Assembly (NCBI GenBank): GCA_965224415.1
Contig: CBDCZB010000005.1
Location: 1 to 64,000, forward strand
From: DAOUJI01 sp965224415
Lineage (GTDB): Bacteria > Chloroflexota > Dehalococcoidia > Lucifugimonadales > JAGWBF01
Direction: 5' to 3'
DNA length: 64,000 nt
The notes under the pieces were generated by a model, which saw nothing but the letters and a program-made list of their open reading frames with translations, had not been told where the DNA came from and ran no database searches. A program made the position numbers and the translations under genes. Below are positions 1-8,819 of this stretch, piece after piece (position 1 is the stretch's first letter; every line of letters begins with the position of its first letter).

Positions 1-60
1 CAATGCTGTCGACTGGGTCATGTCTCACTCCATGTTCTGTTGTAGATAACGGTCGGCGCC

Positions 61-1286
61 TAGTACTGAACCAAATCAGGATTGGCAGGGATAGAGGCGA
101 TGGAGTTTGCGTCTGGCGTCTTGGGCAGTGAACCGCCAGTTAATGGTAGCTCCTATCGCGTTCCGCTCTGACACGCAGGCGCTGACGGCTCTTTCCAGGC
201 TGTCCTCATCTCCGTTGCGTCCGCGCAGGCAGGCCCGGGCCAGCACGCTGAACTCGATCTCCGCCATATTCAGCCAGCTTCCGTGCTTGGGAGTGTGGTG
301 CAACTCCAGCCGCTTGGCGATGCGCCGGGCCTCGGCCGCCGGGAAAGTCTCGTAAAGCGAGGCCATCCGATGCGTGTTCAGATTGTCGAGAACCAGCCGA
401 ATCACCGGGACATCGGGGTAGGCCTCATCCACCAGCCACCGCATCTGCTGAGCGAAGTCCTGCATGGTGCGTTGCCGGGTTATCGCCACGTGGCGCCAGC
501 CCCGGCGAGGCTCACAGGTGAGGAACAGGTTGCGCGTCCCTCCCCGCTGGTATTCGTAGTCCTCACGCCTCGGCCTCCCAGGCTTTGCCGGCAGCGGTTC
601 CCTCACGTCGGCCAGCAACTGGGTGGAGGTCTCGTCAAAGCAGACCACCGGCCTCTGCGGATCGTAGGGCTCGGCGTAGAGATCCAGCACGTCCTCCATG
701 GCCGCCACGAACTCTCCACCTACCTTGGGGATGCACCATTGTTTCTTGAGCCACGGCTTGAGCGTGTTTTTTTTAGCCGCAGGCGGACCGTCTCGGGAGA
801 TAAAGACTCCACCAATCCCAACTCCACCACCTTGCCCGCCAGGGCCCGCATGGTCCAGTGGTCATGACCGTCGGGCACCGGGCTGCAGGCCAAGGCTATC
901 AGGTGGGCCTCCACCCTTTCATCCACCTTTCTGGGCCGGTTGACCTGGTTATGGTGCCTCAGCACCTCGTCCAGTCCTTCCTCGGCATACCGCCGCTTGG
1001 TGCGGAACACGGTCCGCTCCGACACGTCCAGTGCGGTGGCCACCTGGGGGGCGGTCCAGCCCTCATCTATCTTGATCAGGATGCGGGCCCGGGTAATCGC
1101 CTGTGCGGAACTCCTCCCAGCCCTGATCATCTTCCTGAGCCGTCCCTTTTCCTGTGTTGCCAGCCGGACTCCGTACTTCTCCTGCACCATGACCACCTCA
1201 CATCCCACAACCCTTCGTCTATCCCCAAGGTAGCATCCTGTCTGGGCTCACGTACTAACTGACAATGCCAGATTGGCCGAATACTA
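61..1286 (-). mobile_element. IS630-type insertion sequence, copy 1
   Basis: A 1226-bp element that is the inverted counterpart of 7594-8819. Both ends begin TAGTA and carry imperfect terminal inverted repeats of about 24 bp. The outermost TA is probably the duplicated TA target that IS630/Tc1 elements use. The two copies differ at position 555 (versus 8325), which changes one transposase residue from Glu to Lys; the rest of the encoded protein is identical. The inner end lies 2 bp beyond the stop codon of the flavin monooxygenase gene at 1289. What it interrupted on the outer side cannot be judged from 60 bp. Confidence 0.9.
76..1190 (-). CDS. IS630-type transposase, two frames joined by -1 frameshift (copy 1)
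   Basis: The DDE transposase of the element. The first frame (1190 down to about 760) holds an N-terminal helix-turn-helix. The second (about 770 to 76) holds the catalytic domain with CFDET, LVLDNLNTH and the EIEF glutamate. The frames meet at a run of eight A (minus strand, about 768-775). A -1 slip there gives one protein of about 370 residues, and reading through the join continues the domain without a gap. The start is placed at an ATG preceded by GAGGTGG rather than at the upstream GTG. Frameshifted expression is inferred, not shown. Confidence 0.85.
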
Positions 1287-1288
1287 GT

Positions 1289-2452
1289 TTAGTCGTAGGG
1301 TTGTAGCTGTATTTCGTGGAGGGCAGGAATGACCTCCACGGCCAGCAGCTCGATGGAGCGCATCACGTCGCTGTGGGGCATGGCCCCTTCGTTGCCGTAG
1401 ATGTGCAGGTAGCCGGGGTTCAGCCTATCAATTACGTTGCTCAGCCTTCTGATGACCTCGTCTGGCGTGCCCACGATGATGTTGTCCGCCTCTTGAAGTT
1501 CCTCGTAGCTCATCTTCTTGCCGAAAGAAGAGGCTCCAGGGAGAGTCTTCTGAAGGCTGAAGGCCTGCCGGGACTGGTACCCTGGAGGGTCGTTGTGTTC
1601 CCTGGGACCTTTCTGGCGGTGGTCGTCGGTCCACATGAACTGTCGGCCCACCTCTTCGGCTTTTTCCTTAGTGTCTGCAACAAACACCTTGAGAAGGTAT
1701 CCGAAGTGTTCGGGCTGCGCCTGGAAACCGGCCTCTCGGGCGGTGTCGATGTAGACCTGGCGTAGGAACTGGGTGTGGTGCAGCAGCGAGCCCAGGTTCA
1801 TGTAGGGAATCTTGTGGCTGGCGGCCCATACGACGCTCTCCGGGCTGGAGAACCCGGGGAACCAGACCTCCGGATGGGGCTTTTGCACGGGCAGCACCCA
1901 GGGGTTCACGGTGCGGTAGTGGAAGTATTTTCCCTCGTACCTGAAGGGTCCGGGGCGGGTCCAGCACTGGAGAATCAGGTCGTGGGCTTCCTCGAACCGC
2001 TCACGGTTTTCGGTGGGGTCGATCCCGCCCTGCAAGCTCTCCACAGCCGTCCCCCGGACGAACCCCGATATGATGCGCCCGTTGGAATAGCAGTCCAACA
2101 TCGCTATCTCTTCCGCCATCTTGATGGGGTCGTTGATGGCGATTACGTTCCCCAGGATAGCGATGCGCCCCCTCTTGGTGATCTTGGTGATAACCGCGGC
2201 GTCAAGGTTGACCGACGGTTTCATGCACCAGTATGAAGAGTGGTGCTCGTTGGACATGATTCCGTCGAAGCCCATCTCGTCGGCGTGGGCGTACTGCTCG
2301 TGGTATTGGTTGTACAGGACCACAGCTTTCTGGGGGTCGAAATGGGTGTTGGGGAAGCCCAGGCGTCCTGAGTCGTATTTCTCCAGGTCCTCATTGGTGA
2401 CATGGCCATAGGGTTGCTCAGAGAACCAGAAGACCTCAATCTTGTCCTTCAT
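1289..2452 (-). CDS. LLM-class flavin-dependent monooxygenase
   Basis: A 387-residue luciferase-like monooxygenase, a TIM-barrel enzyme using reduced FMN or F420. Family features include the N-terminal strand with WFSEQPYG, the MSNEHH segment near residue 85 (a typical active-site His region), GNVIAINDP and SGFVRGT. The C-terminal GTPDEVIRRL segment is also typical. The start is the ATG 7-8 bases after AGGAGG; an upstream in-frame ATG at 2500 lacks a good ribosome site. It stands alone, with an IS630 copy abutting its 3' end, but the stop codon lies in host sequence, so the gene looks intact. The substrate is unknown. Two further family members lie at 24133 and 27624. Confidence 0.9.
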   Translation of the reverse strand: MKDKIEVFWFSEQPYGHVTNEDLEKYDSGRLGFPNTHFDPQKAVVLYNQYHEQYAHADEMGFDGIMSNEHHSSYWCMKPSVNLDAAVITKITKRGRIAILGNVIAINDPIKMAEEIAMLDCYSNGRIISGFVRGTAVESLQGGIDPTENRERFEEAHDLILQCWTRPGPFRYEGKYFHYRTVNPWVLPVQKPHPEVWFPGFSSPESVVWAASHKIPYMNLGSLLHHTQFLRQVYIDTAREAGFQAQPEHFGYLLKVFVADTKEKAEEVGRQFMWTDDHRQKGPREHNDPPGYQSRQAFSLQKTLPGASSFGKKMSYEELQEADNIIVGTPDEVIRRLSNVIDRLNPGYLHIYGNEGAMPHSDVMRSIELLAVEVIPALHEIQLQPYD

Positions 2453-2666
2453 CAGACCCTCCTTTGGCAGGGAATCGTCTGGGCGGTGAACTCGCGGCAC
2501 CTTGCGTCGTATTTACCGATTGAATATTACTCGTGATTGCCCGTCATTACAATCCAACCGCCAGCGCCGGACAGTCACTCCGAGCAGGCGGCCGTACAAA
2601 CCTTGACTATGTGGAGGGTTATCGGCTACATTCTGGACAACATAGGTACGTTGAAGGGAAACTGTC

Positions 2667-2903
2667 ATGCCGATTTATGAGTATGCATGCCCCACGTGTG
2701 AGTACAAGTTCGACAAGCTGCAACCCATGAGTGAAACCGGGGCCGATTGCCCGCGCTGCAGCCAACCAGCCAAGCGGGCCATCTCCCTGTTCGCGTCGGT
2801 GGTGGCGGGATCGGGGCCGGGGGACTTCGACTCATGCGGGCCGATGGGCGGCATGGACATGGGAGCAGGCGGCTGTGGAAGCGCCTGCGGCTGCGCCCAC
2901 TAG
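2667..2903 (+). CDS. FmdB-family zinc ribbon protein
   Basis: A 78-residue protein opening MPIYEYACPTC, the hallmark of the FmdB/CxxC_CxxC_SSSS family. Cys8, Cys11, Cys28 and Cys31 form the predicted zinc ribbon. The C-terminus is Gly/Met/Cys-rich and ends GCGSACGCAH. FmdB proteins were first linked to regulation of formamide/amide porin genes, but most have no proven role. The gene is divergent from the monooxygenase at 1289-2452 and convergent with the molybdoenzyme operon, separated from it by a hairpin terminator. Confidence 0.85.
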   Translation: MPIYEYACPTCEYKFDKLQPMSETGADCPRCSQPAKRAISLFASVVAGSGPGDFDSCGPMGGMDMGAGGCGSACGCAH

Positions 2904-2999
2904 CCACACGCGATACTTTTCGAGCTAGTAGATCCCAGGTCGCCCCGCCGGCGGCGTTCATCAGCCGTCAAGGGCGGATGGGCAAACAACCGCATGTGG

Positions 3000-3027
3000 A
3001 TTCCGGCCTTGGCTGGAATGACGGATA
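3000..3027 (+). repeat. REP-like palindromic repeat
   Basis: A short inverted repeat with arms ATTCCGGCC and GGCTGGAAT, followed by GACGG. The same core occurs in opposite orientation at 5417-5446, so the two copies bracket the large molybdoenzyme subunit. Dispersed palindromes of this type are common between genes in many bacteria. No function is claimed. Confidence 0.6.
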
Positions 3028-3035
3028 AACAGAAA

Positions 3036-3079
3036 CCCCTCGTCACTGCGCTACGGCGTCGTGACGAGGGGCGTTTTGT
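3036..3079 (+). terminator. Rho-independent terminator, possibly bidirectional
   Basis: CCCCTCGTCAC (3036-3046) pairs perfectly with GTGACGAGGGG (3061-3071), with a 14-base loop and CGTTTTGTT following. It lies between the convergent fmdB-like gene and the molybdoenzyme large subunit. On the minus strand the hairpin is followed by TTTCTGTTT, so it may serve both. Confidence 0.85.
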
Positions 3080-3082
3080 TAA

Positions 3083-5404
3083 CTATGCGTTGGGGTCGCC
3101 GTTGCTCCAGAGGGCCTCCAGCACCTTACCAGGGGACATGGGAAGGGATCTCATCCGGATTCCCACAGCGTCGTAGATCGCGTTGGACAGTGCAGCCATA
3201 GGCGGCACTATCGGCACTTCGCCCACTCCTCGTACACCATAGGGGTGTCCGTCGTTGGGGACTTCCACGATGACCGTGTCGATCATGGGCAGGTCCAGGC
3301 TGGTGGGCATCCTGTAGTCCAGGAAGCTGGAGTTCATCAGCTCGCCCTTGTCGCTCATGTAATACTCTTCGTTGAGCGCCCAGCCGATGCCCTGGACTGC
3401 TCCACCCTGCATCTGGCCCTCTACATAGGAGGGGTGGATAGCCTTACCAACGTCCTGCAACGCCGTGTAGCGGAGGATGTCCACCTTGCCAGTGTCCGGG
3501 TCCACCTCCACGTCGACTATGTGCAACGCGAAAGCGTTTCCGACCCTGCGTGGTGACACGTTCGCCCGCCCGACGATGGGACCTCCCGTGGCGTTGAGCC
3601 GGGCCGACAACTGGCTGAAGGTAAGCTTCAGTTCCGAGTCCGACTTGTGGGAAATGAGCCCGTCGGAGTCCGAGTATTCCACGTCATCCGTGGACACGTC
3701 CCAGATTTTGGCTGCACGCTCTATCATCTGGCGTTTCACGTCCAGGGCGGCCTCATAGCAGGCCCAGCCGGTCTTGAAGGCGACGCCGCTGCCTCCGGTG
3801 GTGGATGTGAACCCGACAGTGTCAGTGTCCCCAACCTGGGGCTTGACGTCTTCCGCCCCTATTCCCAGGACCTCGGCCACGTGCATGGCCGCTACCGCCC
3901 GGCTGCCGCCGATATCAGGGGACCCTTCGACCAAGCTGACGGTGCCGTCGGCGTTAACGCTGGCCGTGGCGCTGGCGGGGCCAGTCCCGTTGAACCAGAA
4001 ACCTGTGGCTATTCCCCGGCCCCGATTGGGGCCTTCCAGCTTGGACTTGTAGTGGTCATGCTCCTTGGCGGCTTCCACCATCTCCAGGAACCCGATTCTT
4101 CCGAATTGGGGGCCGGTCACCCAGCGGGTGCCTTGCTTGGAGCCGTTAAGGGTCCTGAACTCCAGCTTGTCCATGCCGAGCTGTTCGCATATCTCGTCTA
4201 CCACCGATTCCATGGCGAACGCCGCAGCCGGAGAGCCGGGAGCGCGGTAGGCGGCCGTCTTGGGTTTGTTCAACAGCACGTCGGCTCCGTGGACCCGGGC
4301 GTTGGGGATGTCGTACATGGCGTAGATGCACATCGCCCCGATCCCTACAGGTGAGCCGGGGAACGCGCCAGCCTCATAGGCCAGGTAGGAGTCAGCGGCG
4401 ATGATTTTGCCCTGTTTGGTGACTCCCAACTTGACCTTCATGTATCCGCCGGAGGTTGGCCCGGTTCCCTCGAACACTTCCGTCCGGTTCATCGTTATCT
4501 TGACCGGGTGGCCCGTCTTTTTGGAAAGAGTCGCCGCAACAGGCTCCAGGTATACCAGGGTCTTGCCTCCGAATCCTCCGCCAATCTCCATGGGGATGAC
4601 CTTGACCTTGGACACGGGGATGTTTAGCAGTTGTGCAGTTTGCTCGCGCACTGCGAAGTGTCCCTGGGTTGAACACCAGACAGTCAGGTTGTCGTCAGCG
4701 CCCCAGTGGACTGTGGTAGTCTGCGGCTCGATATAACCCTGGTGCACCGAGGCGGTGTCGAACTCCCTTTCCACCACAATGTCGGCTTCCTTGAACCCCT
4801 GCTCAACGTCGCCAATTTCGTATTCGAAATCGTTGGCCACGTTGGTGGCGTCGGAGCCGTCGTCGTCACGATACCCGCCCATGCGCAGGGCCGGGTTGTT
4901 CAGGTTGGCCAGCTTCTCGTGGAGTATGGGCGCGCCCTCAGCCATAGCGCTGATGACGTCCACCACAGACGGCAGGACTTCATACTCGACCTCGATGGCC
5001 GACAGGGCCTCCTCGGCTTCATGGGCGCTGGACGCCGCCACGGCCGCCACAGCATGGCCTTTGTAGAGGACCTTGTCTTTGGCCAGACAGTTGTTGCTCA
5101 GGAACAGGGGATTATGCATGGCGCCTTCTCCCAGGTCCACGACCTTGCCGGAAGGCTGGGGAAGGTCCTTTGAGGTCACCACCGCCCGTACGCCGGGCAT
5201 CGCGAGGGCCTTGGAATAGTCTATGGCCTTGATGCGGGCGTGAGCGTGGGGGCTCCTGAGCACCTTGGCGTGGATCAGGTCCGGGAGGCTGATGTCCGCC
5301 CCATACCTGGCCCTGCCGGTAACCTTGTCGGTCCCGTCGTGGCGAATGGGCCTGCTGCCCACCACCCTATACTCGGTGTTTGAGAGCACAATGTTAGAAG
5401 TCAT
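3083..5404 (-). CDS. Molybdenum hydroxylase large subunit (xanthine dehydrogenase family)
   Basis: A 773-residue molybdopterin-cytosine-dinucleotide-binding subunit. The N-terminal hammerhead domain starts VVGSRPIRHDGTDKVTG. The Mo-binding domain contains IGGGFGGK, and the C-terminal GVRGVGE carries the expected catalytic Glu. The loop equivalent to the CO-dehydrogenase active site reads AYRAPG rather than AYRCSFR, so this is not form I CO dehydrogenase; a hydroxylase acting on an aromatic heterocycle or aldehyde is likelier. The start is an ATG with GAGGCGG upstream; the longer frame to 5497 would run through a REP-like repeat. It is the last gene of the FAD/2Fe-2S/Mo operon. Confidence 0.92.
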   Translation of the reverse strand: MTSNIVLSNTEYRVVGSRPIRHDGTDKVTGRARYGADISLPDLIHAKVLRSPHAHARIKAIDYSKALAMPGVRAVVTSKDLPQPSGKVVDLGEGAMHNPLFLSNNCLAKDKVLYKGHAVAAVAASSAHEAEEALSAIEVEYEVLPSVVDVISAMAEGAPILHEKLANLNNPALRMGGYRDDDGSDATNVANDFEYEIGDVEQGFKEADIVVEREFDTASVHQGYIEPQTTTVHWGADDNLTVWCSTQGHFAVREQTAQLLNIPVSKVKVIPMEIGGGFGGKTLVYLEPVAATLSKKTGHPVKITMNRTEVFEGTGPTSGGYMKVKLGVTKQGKIIAADSYLAYEAGAFPGSPVGIGAMCIYAMYDIPNARVHGADVLLNKPKTAAYRAPGSPAAAFAMESVVDEICEQLGMDKLEFRTLNGSKQGTRWVTGPQFGRIGFLEMVEAAKEHDHYKSKLEGPNRGRGIATGFWFNGTGPASATASVNADGTVSLVEGSPDIGGSRAVAAMHVAEVLGIGAEDVKPQVGDTDTVGFTSTTGGSGVAFKTGWACYEAALDVKRQMIERAAKIWDVSTDDVEYSDSDGLISHKSDSELKLTFSQLSARLNATGGPIVGRANVSPRRVGNAFALHIVDVEVDPDTGKVDILRYTALQDVGKAIHPSYVEGQMQGGAVQGIGWALNEEYYMSDKGELMNSSFLDYRMPTSLDLPMIDTVIVEVPNDGHPYGVRGVGEVPIVPPMAALSNAIYDAVGIRMRSLPMSPGKVLEALWSNGDPNA

Positions 5405-5416
5405 TACCGCCTCACT

Positions 5417-5446
5417 TTCCTGTCTTTCCGGCGGATGCCGGAATCC
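5417..5446 (-). repeat. REP-like palindromic repeat, second copy
   Basis: On the minus strand this reads GGATTCCGGCATCCGCCGGAA, matching the core of the repeat at 3000-3027. It sits in the 214-bp gap between the 2Fe-2S and Mo subunit genes, where it could form a hairpin in the operon transcript. Confidence 0.55.
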
Positions 5447-5618
5447 AGATTCCCTACTATGACAGAGGAGGCCTGTCGGTTCAGACAGACCTCCCATATC
5501 CTATCGCTTATGTCATCCCGTCGATGAAACTTACTCACTCGCCTTTACCCTCACTGGCCCCGTCCACCCCCATCTCAATCTTCCCCGTCAATGGGAAGGA
5601 GGTTTGGCTGAGGGCAGG

Positions 5619-6101
5619 CTAGCTTCCAGCTTTAATCTTGTCGCGCGCGTCCATCACCGCACGGATTATCTTGTCGTAGCCCGTGCAGCGGCAAAGGTTT
5701 CCGGCCAGCCAGTGGCGTATCCGACCTTCGTCCGGGTCCGGCTCAGAGTCGAGCAGGGCCTTGGAGGCCACGATGAAGCCGGGCGTGCAGATGCCGCACT
5801 GGAGCGCAGCGTTTTCCAGGAAGGCGGTCTGCACTGGGTGCAGGCCGTCCACACTGGCTATGCCTTCGATGGTGGTGATGTCCTTGCCCTGGGCTTCGAC
5901 GGCCAGCACAAGGCATGAAGTTACGATGCGATCGTCCCACATGACAGTGCAGGCGCCACAGTTGCCGTCGTTGCACCCTTCTTTGGTGCCGGTCATGCCT
6001 AGAACATCCCTAAGGACTTCCAGGAGGCTTTGCCGGGCCTCGCACAGGAAGTCTACGTCTTCGCCGTTTATCCTGGTCTGGATGTGTATCTTTCCGGCCA
6101 T
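5619..6101 (-). CDS. Molybdenum hydroxylase 2Fe-2S subunit
   Basis: A 160-residue small subunit carrying two [2Fe-2S] clusters. The plant-ferredoxin-type site uses Cys43, Cys48, Cys51 and Cys63 (EGCNDGNCGAC). The C-terminal four-helix site uses Cys102, Cys105, Cys137 and Cys139 (CGIC, CRCTGY). It passes electrons from the Mo centre to FAD. It starts 1 bp after the stop of the FAD subunit gene, so the two are translationally coupled. Length and motifs are standard for the CoxS/XdhC family. Confidence 0.95.
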   Translation of the reverse strand: MAGKIHIQTRINGEDVDFLCEARQSLLEVLRDVLGMTGTKEGCNDGNCGACTVMWDDRIVTSCLVLAVEAQGKDITTIEGIASVDGLHPVQTAFLENAALQCGICTPGFIVASKALLDSEPDPDEGRIRHWLAGNLCRCTGYDKIIRAVMDARDKIKAGS

Positions 6102-6102
6102 C

Positions 6103-6978
6103 CTAAGCCTCCTTAGCTCGGTCTACGGCGCCCCTGAGGGTGCGACGGGTCAACACTCCCACGAGGTGCTTACGTTGTTTGATGGTGCCCCGCATGTCGT
6201 TGATGGGTTTAGCCGCTTCCATTGCCGCTTCCGCAGCGGCCTCAAAGCTGGCGTCGCTGGCTTCCTTGCCCACCAGGGCGTCGCCCGCCTCCTTGACGAA
6301 GAGGGGCGTGGGGGCCACTGACGCCAGGGCGACCCTGGCTGACGTTATGGTCTTCTTGTCCGAGTCCAACACCACCGACGAGCCCACTCCGGCTATGGCG
6401 ATGTCCATTTCGTTCCGGGGTATGAACCGCAGGTAGTGGGCCCCTGCGTTGCCGGCGGGAGTCGGCATCTTGATAGACACCAGTATCTCGCCGTCATTAA
6501 GCGTGTTCTGGCCTGGCGCGGTGCAGAAGTCTTCCACGGCTATTTCCCGTGTGCCATTGGGTCCGACGACCACGGCCACGGCTCCCAGCATAATCAGGGG
6601 CGGAATGGCGTCTGCGCTGGGCGCCGCGTTGCACAGATTGCCGCCGATGCTGGCCCGGCCCTGTATCTGGATGCCTCCGATCATAGCGGCGGCGTCTATC
6701 AGGCCCGGGTACAACCTGTTCACCGTGTCATCCTGGTATATGCGGTAGCAGGGAGTGGCGGCGCCTACGGTAAGACCGCTCTCCGGGTTGTAGTCCAATG
6801 CGTTCGCATCGGGTATGTCTTTGACATCCACTACAAGCTCGGCGCTTCTGCGCCCGACACGCAACTGGACCAACAAGTCGGTCCCTCCGGCCAGAGCGCG
6901 GGCTTGGCCGCCCTTCTCTGCCATCAAAGCTACAGCTTCGTCCACAGTTCTTGCGGATTTGAACTCGAAGTCTCGCAA
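6103..6978 (-). CDS. Molybdenum hydroxylase FAD-binding subunit
   Basis: A 291-residue medium subunit (CoxM/XdhB family). It has the FAD-binding ARALAGGTDLL and the ASIGGNLCNAAPSADA motif, then the CODH flavoprotein C-terminal domain. I place the start at a TTG directly behind an excellent ribosome site (GAGGAGGTGA). The frame stays open to an ATG at 7122, but that would include a clear promoter at 7067-7095 and the extra residues have no family resemblance. It is the first gene of the three-gene operon. Confidence 0.93.
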   Translation of the reverse strand: MRDFEFKSARTVDEAVALMAEKGGQARALAGGTDLLVQLRVGRRSAELVVDVKDIPDANALDYNPESGLTVGAATPCYRIYQDDTVNRLYPGLIDAAAMIGGIQIQGRASIGGNLCNAAPSADAIPPLIMLGAVAVVVGPNGTREIAVEDFCTAPGQNTLNDGEILVSIKMPTPAGNAGAHYLRFIPRNEMDIAIAGVGSSVVLDSDKKTITSARVALASVAPTPLFVKEAGDALVGKEASDASFEAAAEAAMEAAKPINDMRGTIKQRKHLVGVLTRRTLRGAVDRAKEA

Positions 6979-7066
6979 GGGTTCACCTCCTCTTAAGCGG
7001 GCGTGGGCATTCTCCGGTAAGGACATCCGATCGAGGGACGCCGCCCGGAACCGGTGCGGCCCTTGC

Positions 7067-7095
7067 ATGATAATTACCTGTCCTTGACGTGTCAA
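7067..7095 (-). promoter_or_regulatory. Sigma-70-type promoter of the molybdenum hydroxylase operon
   Basis: On the minus strand TTGACA (7095-7090), a 17-bp spacer and TATCAT (7072-7067). The predicted transcript starts near 7060 and leaves about 80 bases before the TTG start at 6978. Confidence 0.7.
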
Positions 7096-7359
7096 TTTGC
7101 ACCGCACGTCCAGGGTTTGCAAGAAGCCGCAGGGAGTATACCAAAAATCCGGCTCTTGGAAAACGTGGTGTCCCGGTTGAGAGACTAGATGCCCACGAAC
7201 GCATTACAAGCAGAACACTCTTGGCAACGCCGCCTGTGCTGTCGGCGTTCGCCGCCGAGCTATCGCCATTCGACACCGTCTCCCGTTTGCTGAGTGGCCC
7301 AGTTTCAGGCGGCTCACCGATCGCGGATCGGTTCCTTGATGGTCGAGCTTCCGCGGAGG
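7096..7359. other. Non-coding stretch
   Basis: Between the molybdoenzyme promoter and the end of the interrupted isochorismatase-like gene. I see no convincing gene, tRNA or terminator here; open frames crossing it have no recognisable composition. Confidence 0.5.
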
Positions 7360-7593
7360 CTAGGCGCTGCCGGGCAAGTGCTCGTTCATGATTTGCACGA
7401 AGCGCCCCACAAAATCACCTTTGTACAGCCGGGCCAATTCGGCCATAACCGCCTCCCAGGTAACCGGCGCTGCCCCAGCCTGGACCATCCGCTGCATAGC
7501 GCGCTCATGAGCATCCACGCTGGTCCCACCGGAAGCGTCGGAGACCGCATACACGTCGTACCCGTCCATCAGAAGGTCCAGAGCAGGGAACAC

Positions 7594-8819
7594 TAGTATT
7601 CGGCCAATCTGGCATTGTCAGTTAGTACGTGAGCCCAGACAGGATGCTACCTTGGGGATAGACGAAGGGTTGTGGGATGTGAGGTGGTCATGGTGCAGGA
7701 GAAGTACGGAGTCCGGCTGGCAACACAGGAAAAGGGACGGCTCAGGAAGATGATCAGGGCTGGGAGGAGTTCCGCACAGGCGATTACCCGGGCCCGCATC
7801 CTGATCAAGATAGATGAGGGCTGGACCGCCCCCCAGGTGGCCACCGCACTGGACGTGTCGGAGCGGACCGTGTTCCGCACCAAGCGGCGGTATGCCGAGG
7901 AAGGACTGGACGAGGTGCTGAGGCACCATAACCAGGTCAACCGGCCCAGAAAGGTGGATGAAAGGGTGGAGGCCCACCTGATAGCCTTGGCCTGCAGCCC
8001 GGTGCCCGACGGTCATGACCACTGGACCATGCGGGCCCTGGCGGGCAAGGTGGTGGAGTTGGGATTGGTGGAGTCTTTATCTCCCGAGACGGTCCGCCTG
8101 CGGCTAAAAAAAACACGCTCAAGCCGTGGCTCAAGAAACAATGGTGCATCCCCAAGGTAGGTGGAGAGTTCGTGGCGGCCATGGAGGACGTGCTGGATCT
8201 CTACGCCGAGCCCTACGATCCGCAGAGGCCGGTGGTCTGCTTTGACGAGACCTCCACCCAGTTGCTGGCCGACGTGAGGGAACCGCTGCCGGCAAAGCCT
8301 GGGAGGCCGAGGCGTGAGGACTACAAATACCAGCGGGGAGGGACGCGCAACCTGTTCCTCACCTGTGAGCCTCGCCGGGGCTGGCGCCACGTGGCGATAA
8401 CCCGGCAACGCACCATGCAGGACTTCGCTCAGCAGATGCGGTGGCTGGTGGATGAGGCCTACCCCGATGTCCCGGTGATTCGGCTGGTTCTCGACAATCT
8501 GAACACGCATCGGATGGCCTCGCTTTACGAGACTTTCCCGGCGGCCGAGGCCCGGCGCATCGCCAAGCGGCTGGAGTTGCACCACACTCCCAAGCACGGA
8601 AGCTGGCTGAATATGGCGGAGATCGAGTTCAGCGTGCTGGCCCGGGCCTGCCTGCGCGGACGCAACGGAGATGAGGACAGCCTGGAAAGAGCCGTCAGCG
8701 CCTGCGTGTCAGAGCGGAACGCGATAGGAGCTACCATTAACTGGCGGTTCACTGCCCAAGACGCCAGACGCAAACTCCATCGCCTCTATCCCTGCCAATC
8801 CTGATTTGGTTCAGTACTA
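7594..8819 (+). mobile_element. IS630-type insertion sequence, copy 2
   Basis: A 1226-bp element with ends TAGTATTCGGCC and, in reverse, TAGTACTGAACC, counting one TA at each end as the duplicated target. It is inserted in the isochorismatase-like gene and oriented opposite to the copy at 61-1286. Precise loss of the element plus one TA repairs the host frame, which proves the boundaries. Confidence 0.95.
7690..8804 (+). CDS. IS630-type transposase, two frames joined by -1 frameshift (copy 2)
   Basis: A helix-turn-helix frame begins at 7690 and ends at 8160; the DDE frame continues to 8804. At 8106-8113 there are eight A. A -1 slip gives LKKNTLKPWLKKQWCIPKVG, which runs straight into the catalytic domain; without the slip the first protein ends at ASPR. 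Catalytic residues lie in CFDET, LVLDNLNTH and NMAEIEF. The copy at 76-1190 carries the same run. The product would be about 370 residues, normal for IS630 transposases. Confidence 0.88.

Noticed and set aside
3083..5404. CO dehydrogenase large subunit (coxL)
   Set aside because: AYRAPG replaces the AYRCSFR loop that marks form I CO dehydrogenase.
6103..7122. Start of the FAD subunit at the ATG at 7122
   Set aside because: A consensus promoter lies at 7067-7095 and a strong GAGGAGGTGA site precedes a TTG at 6978.
61..8819. Composite transposon carrying the molybdoenzyme operon between the two IS630 copies
   Set aside because: Copy 2 has its own TA duplication and the host gene is continuous on both sides of that copy alone, so it inserted singly.
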